Assembly (NCBI GenBank): GCA_037893245.1 | Contig: JBAIAA010000436.1 | Coordinates: forward strand, 248,001-312,000 | Source: Crossaster papposus | Lineage: Eukaryota; Echinodermata; Asteroidea; Velatida; Solasteridae | DNA: 64,000 bases | Direction of reading: 5' to 3' | Part shown: piece after piece, positions 1-11,098 of the stretch | Layout of the letters: each line of letters begins with the position of its first letter | How positions within the stretch are numbered: position 1 is the stretch's first letter | Program-made: the position numbers and the translations under genes | Notes under the pieces: generated by a model | Database searches by the model: none | What the model was told of the DNA's origin: nothing | What the model saw: only the letters and a program-made list of their open reading frames with translations

Positions 1-697
1 TTCCGGGTCTGGATCCAGATCATTTGAAAATTTAATGGAATCATTCTTGACCCATAAGCTATCTACCCACCAAGTTTACTTAAAATCCCTACAGTATTTT
101 TTCCGTATTCCTGCTAGCAGGCAGGCAGACGAACAAACAGACAGGGGTGAATACATCAACTCTGCCATTGTACTTGAAGATGGGTGGAAGAAATAATTTT
201 TCAATTTAAAAAAAAAACTATTTAACCAAATTTATCATTATATAAAGATGCCACGGTGTCTCTTCTGACAATTTCCTACATTTTACTGAATTTTGCGTTG
301 CATCTTTGTTAACCTTTTTAACCCTTGCTCAATGAGAGCTGTTTACTGCATGTCAGTAGTACATGCCAATGCACTCCAGCTGTGTGCATTAAAGGATAAT
401 AGACAGGCATTTGTTTTGGCCGAATATTGAAGTGTGTTGGAGTGTAAACAAGAGCAAGGGTTAACCAAGACATTTCCTTTATTCTAACTATGTTTACATT
501 TCAATTCTTCTATGGCATGTACACAAATGTTTTTTGGTTTTTTTCAGATAAAATCGTATAGTTTAATACTCTTCTAAAACAGTGTAAACTAAAGTCTAAA
601 TGCTGCGAACATTCTGATTTGGGCAATTTGTCCACAAACTTTCTAAGTAATAGAATTTTGTAAAAACAAGTAATTTGTGATTTCCTTGTATTTCCAG
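1..697. other. Intron of the TMEM248-like gene upstream of the first visible exon
   Basis: No exon is recognised here. The missing N-terminal membrane segment of TMEM248 is not encoded in these bases in any way I can see. The polypyrimidine-rich tract and TTTCCAG at 691-697 form the acceptor of the first visible exon. A short tract of repeated CAGGCAG/ACAGACAG-type bases lies near 118-147. Confidence 0.5.
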
Positions 698-3600
698 GAC
701 TGGAATCACTTTCTTGGAGATTTATCATCGATAGACTTTTGCCTCGCCCTGAACACGTCCACTGTCACTTCAGCCGTTGCTACAGTGAAATCCCACACTG
801 TGGAAAACTCGTCAGTTTCCTTGGCGACAGAGCCATTTCCACTCATGGACTACGACGAGGACTGGACAATGAAGAGAAATTTGTCCATGTCCATCATGCT
901 CGTGGTTGAGCCATCCGTCTATATGGCCAAAACGGTTGCAAACGTTACCATGATGTCCAGTCTAGTTCCCGCCTCGATGCTAGGCCATAAAGGTAACGTA
1001 CATGTAGATATGCTTATAGTGGTAGAGTCAGCTTTGCTCGGATATTTTACTCAGTCAGAAATGTTTTGTCTAACTGTGAACATTGATTTGCTTATTCGCA
1101 TGCCAATTGATCTATTTACATAGAATTTCAAAAACTGTGAATGTTTTTGTTTTAGCTTATACCCTTGTAATTGTACCCTTGTAATTAGATTATCAGGCTT
1201 GTAACAGATTTGTTACAAGTTTTTTTTCCTAGTGATCTCCAAAATCTCAAGCAAAATAATCCCATACGTACCATACATTAAAAACTTTGTGGAATAAAGG
1301 ATGTTGAAATTTGAGCGTTTACTTTGAGACTAATTTTGCAAAGCCCAAGAATTATTATTACAGTACATGTATTCGCCAAGTTATACTAAATACTTTGTTT
1401 GAAGGAAATCAAGGGTTCACCTAATTCTGATTGTTGGCCTTTCAATGAAAAAGGCTCTCTGGAGTGCCTTCTGTCCCATAGATCAAACCTTTGAGACACT
1501 ACCAAAGGTATCAAAGCTATTTCAAATGTTATTTGAGGGCGTAGGTGACCACTCGTAAAATGGGCCTCTCGCACTCTCTGTGTTGGACCCGAGTCCTTCA
1601 GCAACCTCTTTCACAATGGCAAGAATCCAACAGAGATTCTGCACTGGTCCGACACTCTACCGTGGTAGGGCCCACATGGTTGAGAGACTGTACCTGGGTA
1701 GAAAATTCCAAATTTACAGGCAACCCATGTAAGTGCAAATGGTGTGACTTGCCTATTTGTGTTGAAGCTGCCTTCATCAGGTTGACCTGCGGTTTGCATC
1801 CACCACAACAGAAATGAACAGCCCTGGCAGCTACCCTGCTAAATACAACAGGATGCAACAAACAAAGTGCAGAGACAGGGGTTAGCTGCTAAAGCAACAG
1901 TATGCAACAACTGTTTTACCATTGTTGCTTTCTGTTGTATTAAGCAGGGTTACGGTTTAATGCTGCTGCAAGCTTGTCGCAAGGTGGCCTGAAGGCACCT
2001 GGTTCATCTTATGTGTTGATTTCAACAAGGATAGACAAGATGATTGTGCAAATTCTTAAAGACCTTAAGCGTATAAAGAACCAGAAGCATGGAATCCATG
2101 CATAAACAGTAGGTGCTACTAAGAGCTTCATGTGAAGGACCCTGGTTTGCGCGGATGGTACACGATATTTTTTTCTGAATGTTCACAAACGTTAGTCTCA
2201 ACATAGCTCGAAGCATACAGCAATACATGTAGCTCCAAGCGTTCAGCAATAGCTCCAAGCGTGCAGCTATAGCTCCAAGCGTGCAGCAATAGCTCCAAGC
2301 ATACAGCTATAGCACCAAGCGCACAGCTATAGCACCAAGCGCACAGCTATAGCTCCAAGCGCACAGCTATAGCTCCAAGCGCACGGCTATAGCTCCAAGC
2401 GCACGGCTATAGCTCCAAGCGCACGGCTATAGCTCCAAGCGCACGGCTATAGCTCCAAGCGCACGGCTATAGCTCCAAGCGCACGGCTATAGCTCCAAGC
2501 GCACGGCTATAGCTCCAAGCGCACGGCTATAGCTCCAAGCGCACGGCTATAGCTCCAAGCGCACGGCTATAGCTCCAAGCGCACGGCTATAGCTCCAAGC
2601 GCACGGCTATAGCTCCAAGCGCACGGCTATAGCTCCAAGCGCACGGCTATAGCTCCAAGCGCACGGCTATAGCTCCAAGTGTACAGCAATTGTTCCAAGC
2701 AATATTTTACAGTCCTTCCTAACACTCTTTGTATGTGTAGTTACTAACTGCCAAAAGTCCTATATTTTCACAAGGTGCACACATGTGTACAGGTTGAATG
2801 CCGTTTCTCTTCTTCACTTTCCTACCTTGCTATAGATCTTGACGAGATGATCAGTGTACAGTTTGAGTTACCCCAGACCCTGAGGCTACCCCAGAGTAAA
2901 GACTCTGCCAAGCGTCGCCTAGTAGTGCAGACATGTCTCATGCTGATTGGCGCACCGTCAGTTTTCCCAATGACCAAGTATGTAGAGCACACAGTCAAGA
3001 CTGTTATATAATTTGTTTTTATTGTGAAAATAGAGGCAGCTCACAGAACATTTTTCTCAGTACATTGGGTCGTATGTGAAACCATTTTGGCTAGAAAACC
3101 ATGCAGCAACTTGCTGTTTATGCACTGGTGTTGATGAATGAATCCAGCAAATCCAACATACATTTACACCTGATGCACTGTGTTGCATCTAGCATGGTTA
3201 GGGTTAATGGAGGCTTCATTAGTCAGGGAACATGTCTCATTAGGAACCCTTCCGAACAAGAAAAATTACCATAGCAAGCCTGTCCTTCATCCTTACAGGA
3301 ACTGTAGATCTTTTTGAAAAATTCTGAAGAATCTGGGAGGGTTGAGACCAAGTATCTTACTTTCTCATGTTGTAACTTTTGGCATCATTCTTTCAAGTAG
3401 GTTTCTTTTCCTTGTGAATTCAGACAACCAGCATCGTGCAATTCCACCGACTCGCACCATGAGAATAGTACGGCCTGGATGAGTGCCCGGCCCAAAGGCC
3501 ACTCCCTGGATAGTTGGTGTAAACATGGCACAGCAGCTCGTGCTACACACAAGTTTGATCCACGTCTGACTGTTATGCTGAGTTCAGTAAGTGCATGGTG

Positions 3601-4845
3601 TACAATACACAAGTGTAATGTACGAGAGTCTTGTAAAATATGCATGCCTCTTATTTTGTTACAAGTACGAGTGACTCGCTATTTTGTTTCCAATCGCAGG
3701 TTTTACTGCTGTTGGTCAAGCAGTATAAACATAACACCTAATACTGAATCCCGCTTTGGTCTTGCTGTCCGTTGTCTGTCAAACGGTCACTAACCTCGCT
3801 GGGACATGGGCATGCCACCTTCTTCGTGTTTCGCAATTTGTTTCTCCCATTTCTCTAGTTTCTTTAGTCTTGACATCCTTGAGCTTCTAGCCTTGTTGTA
3901 GGGGTGACCTCAAAAGAAGTTGCTCTTCTCAGACTCGGACAATGGATTGCAGATGATTGTTGCAAATTTCACCAGAATCCACAAACTGCTTGCTATAGGC
4001 ATGAGAACCAGTAGTCCAGCATTCTTAAATTGTAATAGGAATTTTCACACACCCTAATACATTAATATTAACTCTGTTAGTGTGGTAGTGTTCTAAACTG
4101 TACGACTTTGAGCTTAACTTGGTTGTTAAGCCTTTAAGCAACAGGGGCCGATTTTACCAATACTAAGATCAATCTTATGAAGAGCGAGTCATTCTTACTT
4201 GCAATGGATCCAATGCAAGTTGGGATGAGTTAGTCTTCCTAAGATTGATCTTAGTTTTTCTTGAAATCGGCCCCTGGCAGGTCACAACTGGTAACACCTG
4301 TTTTATGAGAGGCCATTTATATATATTTTTGATGTACATGTACCACATGTATCCAACTAGAAAATAATTAAAAAGTGGAAGAGCAAGAAGTCTTTATTGC
4401 TCGTGTAGCAGGATTTGTATTGACAGTTATAGGAATAGTAAATTTTATTGAAGATAAACGGAATATTCCTGAAATATTTAATTTGTTTTCTTCTTCACTT
4501 GTAATTAAATCATCAAGTAATTTCATGTCTAGTCCCAAGGCAAGTGATAAGCTTCTGGATTTATTTTAAAAAAATCCGTTCCATGTCAAACTAGTGATTT
4601 GACTTCAATTTAGAACTCGGGCTAGGCTTGAAATAAGCTCTATTACCCGGCTCCATTACAGAGTGCAATGTTTTGTTTTCTGTCAACAGGCTGAACAGTC
4701 GATCATCAACCTGCATTTGATGTACACCAGCTATTTTATGTTTGTCATGGTGATAATGTGGGTTTGCTATGCATTGGTTAAAGGACCACCGACAAAGATG
4801 AGAAATGTGCATAACAATGCTACTGAGAAAAAGGTTTGTTTTTAA
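698..4845 (+). CDS. TMEM248: TMEM248-like transmembrane protein, last four coding exons (5' part outside window)
   Basis: Four exons join in phase: 698-992, 2836-2977, 3424-3586 and 4690-4845 (stop TGA/TAA-type end at 4843-4845, TAA). Each internal boundary has AG and GT. They give 251 residues. The first exon opens with DWNHFLGDLSSIDFCL, close to human TMEM248 DWNTFLLRFNDLDLC. The third ends with FDPRLTVML, matching NPKLTV. The last has INLHLMYTSYFMFVMVIMW followed by YALVKGPPTKMR, matching INLHLMHTSYFLFVMVI and YAVIKGRPSKLR. That hydrophobic stretch is the C-terminal membrane segment. The middle part has several N-glycosylation sequons (for example NST) and conserved cysteines, so it is probably a luminal or extracellular domain. 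Human TMEM248 has about 55 more N-terminal residues, including the first membrane segment, which must lie left of position 1. The family is conserved in animals with no firmly established biochemical role. The short tail EKKVCF ends at the stop inside exon 4; a GTTTGT there could serve as a donor, but the length fits the family. The gene assignment rests on recalled human sequence. Confidence 0.88.
1833..1952. mobile_element. Short inverted-repeat element (MITE-like) in TMEM248 intron
   Basis: The ends are inverted copies of each other. The left end reads TACCCTGCTAAATACAACAG and the right end, reverse complemented, reads TAACCCTGCTTAATACAACAG in its first bases. Both continue into a GCAACAA-type sequence. 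The element is about 120 bp with no coding capacity. It could be a TA-target MITE, since TA occurs at both tips, but the superfamily is not certain. Confidence 0.5.
2231..2690 (+). repeat. 20-bp minisatellite, 23 tandem copies
   Basis: The unit AGCTCCAAGCGCACGGCTAT repeats with an exact 20-bp period. Fifteen consecutive units, 2371-2670, are identical. The flanking units carry substitutions such as GTTCAGCAAT, GTGCAGCTAT, GCACAGCTAT and GTACAGCAAT in the second half. A homogenised core with degenerate edges is typical of a minisatellite that expands by unequal exchange or slippage from the middle. The junction between units forms the palindrome GCTATAGC. It lies in the TMEM248 intron between exons 698-992 and 2836-2977. 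Confidence 0.97.
4140..4276. mobile_element. Near-palindromic MITE, CAGGGGCCGATTT ends
   Basis: The left end CAGGGGCCGATTT is mirrored by AAATCGGCCCCTG on the right, and the arms continue with CTAAGATCAATCTTA against TAAGATTGATCTTAG. The whole piece is about 137 bp and could fold as one long hairpin. CAGGG-type tips are typical of hAT elements, but I see no convincing 8-bp target duplication. It lies in the intron before the last TMEM248 exon. Confidence 0.65.
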
Positions 4846-7800
4846 TGCATTGTAAGTAAGAACAACCTTCCCATAACATGTAACTATCTGACACTGCAAT
4901 TTCTCCAAAGTGTTGGCGATACAGGCACAGTCCCGGTGTTGTGCCATTTCAGATGCTATGAAATCCAGATATTTAGGAGAATGACGGGTCAGGTGAGAGG
5001 GTTTAACGAATAATAGGGAAAAAGGAGTTCGATTTTCGCAGGAGTCTGTTTTTCACATCACACCACAAGTAAGGATATTTAGGGGGGGGGGGGAGGAAGA
5101 GGGGGGGGGGGGGATGATCATCCGAGATGAAAGCTAAACAGGGATTTTTGCCACTGGTTATGCACATGACCTCTGTAAAATGGAAAAGCTGTTGGGGGAA
5201 GAGGAGTAAGGTAAAAACACCACCTCCTTCCGATTCGGTTGATGTTCAAAGTGGATGATTACTATGGTGGGCACTGTCGCACAATAAGTAGCGATCTTCA
5301 TGGCAGCACAATTGCCAACTTCGTATTTTTTTTCTTTACTTTAGCCGCTCTAATAACTGACTGTAATTTCACTTTCAAATTCCTTTGAATTAATTCTTTT
5401 TCATCTTTATTACAATGCATACTGTTTTGGATTAAAGTCTGTGCCATGTTATAACTATTCATATGTTGACACATTCCTTAGTTTGGGGGTCTTTGGTGTT
5501 GCTTTTGTTGTGTAACTGATAATTCAGTCGAGTTGCAGGTATGAGTTTGTAATAAGGTGAATATTGTGCTGTATTGCAATTAATTGCATTTTTCGTGTTT
5601 CATTTAACCTGTGACCCTATTTGCCATTGTCTTTTGTTCTGTTAACAGTCGCAGCCAAGTGTCTGAGGAATGGAGTTTACATCTGCGAAATAGCTGTGTA
5701 TTATCACAAACTTTCTGATTGGGAGGACATGACTGAAATGAGGTCAAATTGAAATTGCCTCCGTCACTTATTTGTATTGGCAATAGATGTGTTTTATTTT
5801 TTAACAAGTTGTTAAATTTGGTGAGAACAAAGTGTGATATCGTTTCTTTGTAAAAAAATGCCAATTGTTCATATGCATGTAATCGGTTCGAGTTGCACAC
5901 AAAGATTTGGAATACCATGGAACATGCACACTTATTTGTTTTTTAATTGAGTTTGATTATGTGTAATGTTAAAATTCCCGACCATCTAATATCCTTTCCT
6001 ATTCTAGATAACATTGGGAAGGTTATTATACATTGTATAGACCCTTGGCATATAGAAGCCATCTTTCTTGAGTTTTGTGATTGAAATTGAAAAGGTCTGT
6101 ACTCTTGCATATTCCTGTATAGAGCCAAATTACCTCCAGTTTTAAAGCAACCATTACAAAGATTGCTGCCATACAGAGGATTTGTAGTAACACTTTGTTT
6201 GCTACACGCTCCAGACACTTAACATTTGCAAATGTTTCTTAAGTCATTGGTTTTTTAATAGAGCAAGAGTTTAGGCAAATATTAGTTAACGGGTCTCCAA
6301 TGACAAATCAGTGGGCTACGTACTCCATCCACGAGCAGCGCACCCAATGATTTACTGGGGTCTTCAATTATATGAAGTTGTTGCAGAAGTTGTTGCATAA
6401 CTTGGATAAGTTTAACTTGTCAAATCGCAAGCAGAAAGGCAGACTATAACCAATACCTTATTCTTATCGTTCACAATGCGTCAATCACTTCATGTACGTA
6501 TATTGAGCTGTTGCAAATGCAAGTAATTTGTGTTAATCAAAGCTTCGATCGTATCGGCTGTATTTGTTTATATGTTTGATGTAGAACTATAGTTCTGTGA
6601 TGTGATGCATAAATCTCCAACTTCTGCCCACATACTGTTTTATTTATGTAATTGGAGTCAATTGTTTAATATTACATTCCACTCGTGTTTTAATGTAACT
6701 TAAAGCGCAGGGAAGCAAAAAATACAGAGAGGATGTAAGCGATTATAAACCAAGCTGTGCTTCTGCTAAGGTTGGCTTTTCAGAATGAACAAGTTGTACC
6801 ATAACATGTAAGGATTCAAAAGACCATAGTAAACTGTCGCGCAAACTATGGGCTGCCAAACCCGTGGTTGCAGAAAATGTGGAATTTATACATGTATAAT
6901 CAATATAGAACCTGCTCCTGTCTCCAGTAGATTACTCTGCACATTATCCCAAGAACCTTGGGGTGTAAACATTTGTATTGAAATTGATATATTTAGCACT
7001 GTTGGGCTAAAGACGGTTTGTGCAAAAGGAAGAAACATTTGAACTTGCCGAAGTCTTTGGAAGATCTAGATTCGTCAGAATTCCAGTTTTGACAACCGAC
7101 TTTCCCAGAAGCTGTTTGCTGCATTTTGTGGTGTTATAATACACTTCACGTGGACACATTTTGTGTGGAAGATTTCACTGTTTCTAGAAGAAACGTATTG
7201 ATCAACAGTGTGCATTGAGGTGTGCCGTGACGTTGCAGAATGGAAATTGACGTTTTATCAAGAAAAACATCTGCAAGTTAACAAAAAAAATAAAAAATCG
7301 GTGAGAAAACCTCGATTTATAAACACACGCAAGGTTTCACCCGAGGTGTCGTTTATTTTAGAATGGATATTTTCCAACTGTAACACCTTTGTGCCTATAG
7401 CTTTGAATTATTGAAATTGCATATGTATATTTGTATTATTATTCATTGTAAATAGCTCATTTGTGATTTGCAACTAAATTGCTGTTTATTGTAATTGTTC
7501 TAAAAGTGAAAAAGTAAACGCAAATTGCACTTTAAAGGAAGTGTATTATGTCTATTATTAGCAAAACGGTTATAATCACGTTATGTCGAGAAGCAACGAT
7601 GTCGGGATGCTTTCTAGAATGTAAAGGAGCGTAATTTATGTACGATAGTATTTGACATAAAATATCAGTGTATCTTGAATCCTGGACGGTTACATTGTAT
7701 TCTCGTGTCTCAATGTGCTAAAGAAAATTTCAGGCGGTCTTTAATCCAGGCTAGATTAGGCCTAAGTGTTTGTACTTTGTACTCCTCGTAGCTCTGAAAT

Positions 7801-8840
7801 CAGGAATTTTGCCTGTTCAGTGCAATCCTCGATATTTTAACTGGTAATTTACGACAATTAAAGGGAAGTTTAAAAAGAGTTTATAATTGTTGATGTATTT
7901 ATGGGACTCTTCACCGAATACAAATTAAGTTTGATTACATTGGGCTGTAGTGATGACCATCAGTCATCTTTGACGATGTGAAAAGTGAAACAGCACAGCA
8001 AATTTAAGTGTAAATATTGTGATTGTAAATGTATGGTTGATAAAAAAGAGAAAGGATCTTTATTGAAATGTTATTTGTGTTTGTTTTAGAGAAATTAGGT
8101 GTTAGTCGAATCCAGTTATTACTATTATTCTTTGGGTGTCCCACCCACGGCAAGCATGGCTACGTATGATTTGTTTCGAAAAAAAGTACTGCAACTACTC
8201 TTGTGACGTAACTCTGAAAGTGTAAATTATATTTTTTTAAATGTACACTTGACTGTACATTTAAGAACTGACCCTTTTATTCCATTGTTTTTTGCGCAAC
8301 ACGGGAACCAAATGGATCAAAGTGTTCATGGAGCTAATTCATCTCATTCCTCTTGTCAAGCGTGAAAGGGACGTAGTTTAATTAAAAAGAATCACACTTT
8401 TCTGAATAGAGTAACGTCACAAGAATAGTTTAACAGAGTATTGTAAAACGGCATACATGTATACATTGTAATCTACTTTCATGTATTAAATTAACGAACT
8501 AGATATAATTATATCTGGTGCTTGATTCGGGGGGCGTAAAATTCAATTGCAAATTTTGTACATGTATAATTTACTGAAGAATGGAAACTTTAGGATATCA
8601 ACAAGGCTTATTTTGCAAATAAATCACGGCGTGTGCCGATACCAAAATTAGGAGACGACTGTAAGTACTATTTGAACCCGAATTGTATTTATTTTAATGT
8701 TTAGCATACTTATCCATACTTCCAATTGGGTTTAATCCCTTTTGGCAAAAGATCGGTTTAGTGGGCTGCATTTGGTTTAATTAACCGATACAAATTTGAG
8801 AAAAAGATACAAAATGAACTGGAAATCTCGTATGCGGTCT
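4846..8840 (+). other. Presumed TMEM248 3' UTR and following intergenic DNA
   Basis: No recognisable coding sequence. AATAAA-type signals occur at 7289-7294 and 8618-8623, but I cannot tell which, if either, is used. G-rich runs lie at 5082-5115. The rest is AT-rich DNA without clear tandem or inverted repeats. Confidence 0.4.
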
Positions 8841-9068
8841 GGGGCCAATTTCATAGAACTGCTAAGCACAAAAATTTGCTTAGCATGACAATTCGTCCTT
8901 TGCAAAAACAAAGTTACAGACCAAATTTTCACGTGATCTTTTTTGTTTTGGATTGATAATCAGCGTTTTTTTGCTTAGCATGATAAAAAACAGGTATAAT
9001 TTTGGCTGGTAACCTGTTTTTAACGAGCAAGACTTTTTTGTGCTAAGCAGCTCTATGAAATTGGCCCC
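8841..9068. mobile_element. 228-bp palindromic MITE, GGGGCCAATTTCAT ends
   Basis: The element starts GGGGCCAATTTCATAGAACT and ends with the mirror AGCTCTATGAAATTGGCCCC. The subterminal motifs TGCTAAGCAC and TTTGCTTAGCAT are repeated in both arms. It has no coding capacity. A second copy, interrupted by other DNA, is at 58932-59552, a degenerate copy is near 12372-12612, and fragments occur near 33133 and 43714. I see no convincing target duplication, so the superfamily is left open. Confidence 0.8.
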
Positions 9069-10827
9069 TGGTTATTAGGTATGTCCAGATTGACATTGTG
9101 GGACAGGCACTGACCATATTAAACAAGAAGGTACATGTACATTTAACCACTTTAAAAACGCGTTTTTTTCAGCCACCCTCCCTTTCAAACAAAAGTTAAG
9201 TTAATTCAATCTTATAAAATCGTTTTGGTAGTTTAAACTTACAAATATCAGGATACTATGTACATGTACATAGTTTTTAAAAGAAATATGTAAATTTACG
9301 TCTAATTTTGACAAGCCAAATAATTATACACTGGAAAATGAAAAGGAAAAAAAATCAATGTGTCTGCGAGTCCTAACAATTATACTGTATATTGTTAAAC
9401 CATACTGTTAAATTTATGGAAGCTAAACATTTGAGGAAAGATTTTAAAATGGCAAAATCGAAATTTAAAAATAAAAGATGGACATGTACATGTACCCAAT
9501 TAATTGCCTTCCTCCGTTGATTGCATTCTCAGATTCATCAGTACACGTACATGTAGGCCTATATAGTATGTGCACTTAGTTAAAAAAACACAACGCTCAT
9601 CCGAATTTACAAATCATGATTAAGTAATATAAATAGTAACAGTGAGGGTTGCAATAAAACAAAACAGGCCTACGAAATACCAATTTATTATTGAACATTC
9701 CAATTTATTTCCTGTCGTCAGTATTTTCCTCCACATAACTCTTAACGATACGTACACCATGCCGCTACATACACACTGTAGACGTACTTCATGTAGTCGA
9801 ACGATAACGTGTGTGTACATGTACTGTACATTTGTATACAATGTATTAGACAAGTACAAAGTACAGTGTACATGTACATGTACATGTACCAGTATATTAC
9901 GTGTGACCATGGAGCTATAGCTCCATGGTGTGACGTGGATACATAACACATACGACATGCAAAACACAATCGTCTTTAAAACGTTTACGTTGAGACTGCA
10001 ATTGCAAAAGCTCTGTCCCTTTTCACCGTCACATTTCCACTATTCAGTAACATATCTCGATGTGTAACAACCTGTAGAAACTCTGCACAAGACTCACGGT
10101 ATTTAATACGGATAATGCGGCAGAAAATATCATCTAATTGCCGATGTTGAAATCTTGTCTTGCGGTTGCATTTGCAGTGCCAGTACGGTGTGTGTAGACC
10201 TCAAGGCAGCCATTACGCGGACTAATATAACAGGCCGAGGATCGGAGAGCTGCTGATATCCATATCGCCGCGGCAGGGCGCGCGCGGCAGACGTCGACAC
10301 AATGCATTTAATGCATGGTTGGTCGCGCTTGCGCAGCACGTACTTCAGGGCAAGACTGGTACCCACTTTACATTTTTATTCTGATCTCGGATGGGAGGGT
10401 TGCGTGAACCAGTTTGTCACATAATCAATTCAAGAATTATTTATGCAACATGTACTGTCCGGCCATTAAATACGTGACACGGCGATGACGAAATGCTACA
10501 CCGTTATGCATGATATTTTGTACACATACACATGTACATGTATACAAGGCATGACAGCCGGAAGCGTGGCCGCGCTGCGCTGCTAGGGGGCAGGTCTCTT
10601 ATTTGCAAGACAATAACAGAGACAACCAATCAAGGGTGTCCACTTCAATTTGCGCTCTTGTCTCCTGGTGATGCTTTATACCTTTCTCGAGAGATTGGCA
10701 GAAGTGACAGTGTATGAAAGACGGTATGAGCATAAGCAAATGCATTGTGAAAATGTAGTGCGACGAGATTCCGCGTAAGGATATTCCCCACGAGAAATTA
10801 ACTGCTGAGCTGAGGTGGTCATGCTGC
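9069..10827. other. Intergenic DNA rich in TACATGTA words, with a 24-bp palindrome
   Basis: No exon recognised. Runs of alternating ACATGT occur, the longest near 9867-9890. A perfect 24-bp palindrome lies at 9906-9929 and is centred on AGCTATAGCT. A GC- and CpG-richer patch spans about 10190-10345 and holds GCGCTTGCGCAGC, an NRF1-like word. It may be part of the MORC2 promoter. Confidence 0.45.
9906..9929. repeat. Perfect 24-bp palindrome
   Basis: The sequence reads the same on both strands, with half-site ACCATGGAGCTA. It could extrude as a cruciform or bind a dimeric factor. The role is unknown. Confidence 0.9.
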
Positions 10828-10835
10828 TATAAAAG
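10828..10835 (+). promoter_or_regulatory. Candidate TATA box upstream of MORC2
   Basis: TATAAAAG lies about 270 bases before the MORC2 start codon, downstream of a CpG-richer patch. Position and sequence fit a core promoter, but AT-rich DNA yields such words by chance and no transcription start is visible. Confidence 0.3.
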
Positions 10836-11098
10836 CACAGGCCGTCTCCGTAGATTTCCTCTTGCCAAACGTGGAAACCGCCCAATATGAAGGCTGAATA
10901 TTTGTCCTATCACCTGAAACTCTAGGAACAGGCCAAGTCTCAAACTGAAGGAGGCTAACCAAACTACTAGTACTACTACAGTACTGCAGTCCATGTTTGG
11001 CTTTTTAACAAGTGATCGACTTTGTGTTTACGGGCCGCTACACAAACTACAACACGTCCCTTTTTTTACGACGAGTGCATGCTGAAGACTGAGAAAAC

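Noticed and set aside
1386-1604. MITE suggested by GGGTTCACCTA and TAGGTGACC
   Set aside because: The mirrored words are short and the arms do not extend.
2231-2690. CRISPR-like array of regular repeats
   Set aside because: There are no unique spacers: the 20-bp units are directly abutting and nearly identical, which makes it a minisatellite in an animal intron.
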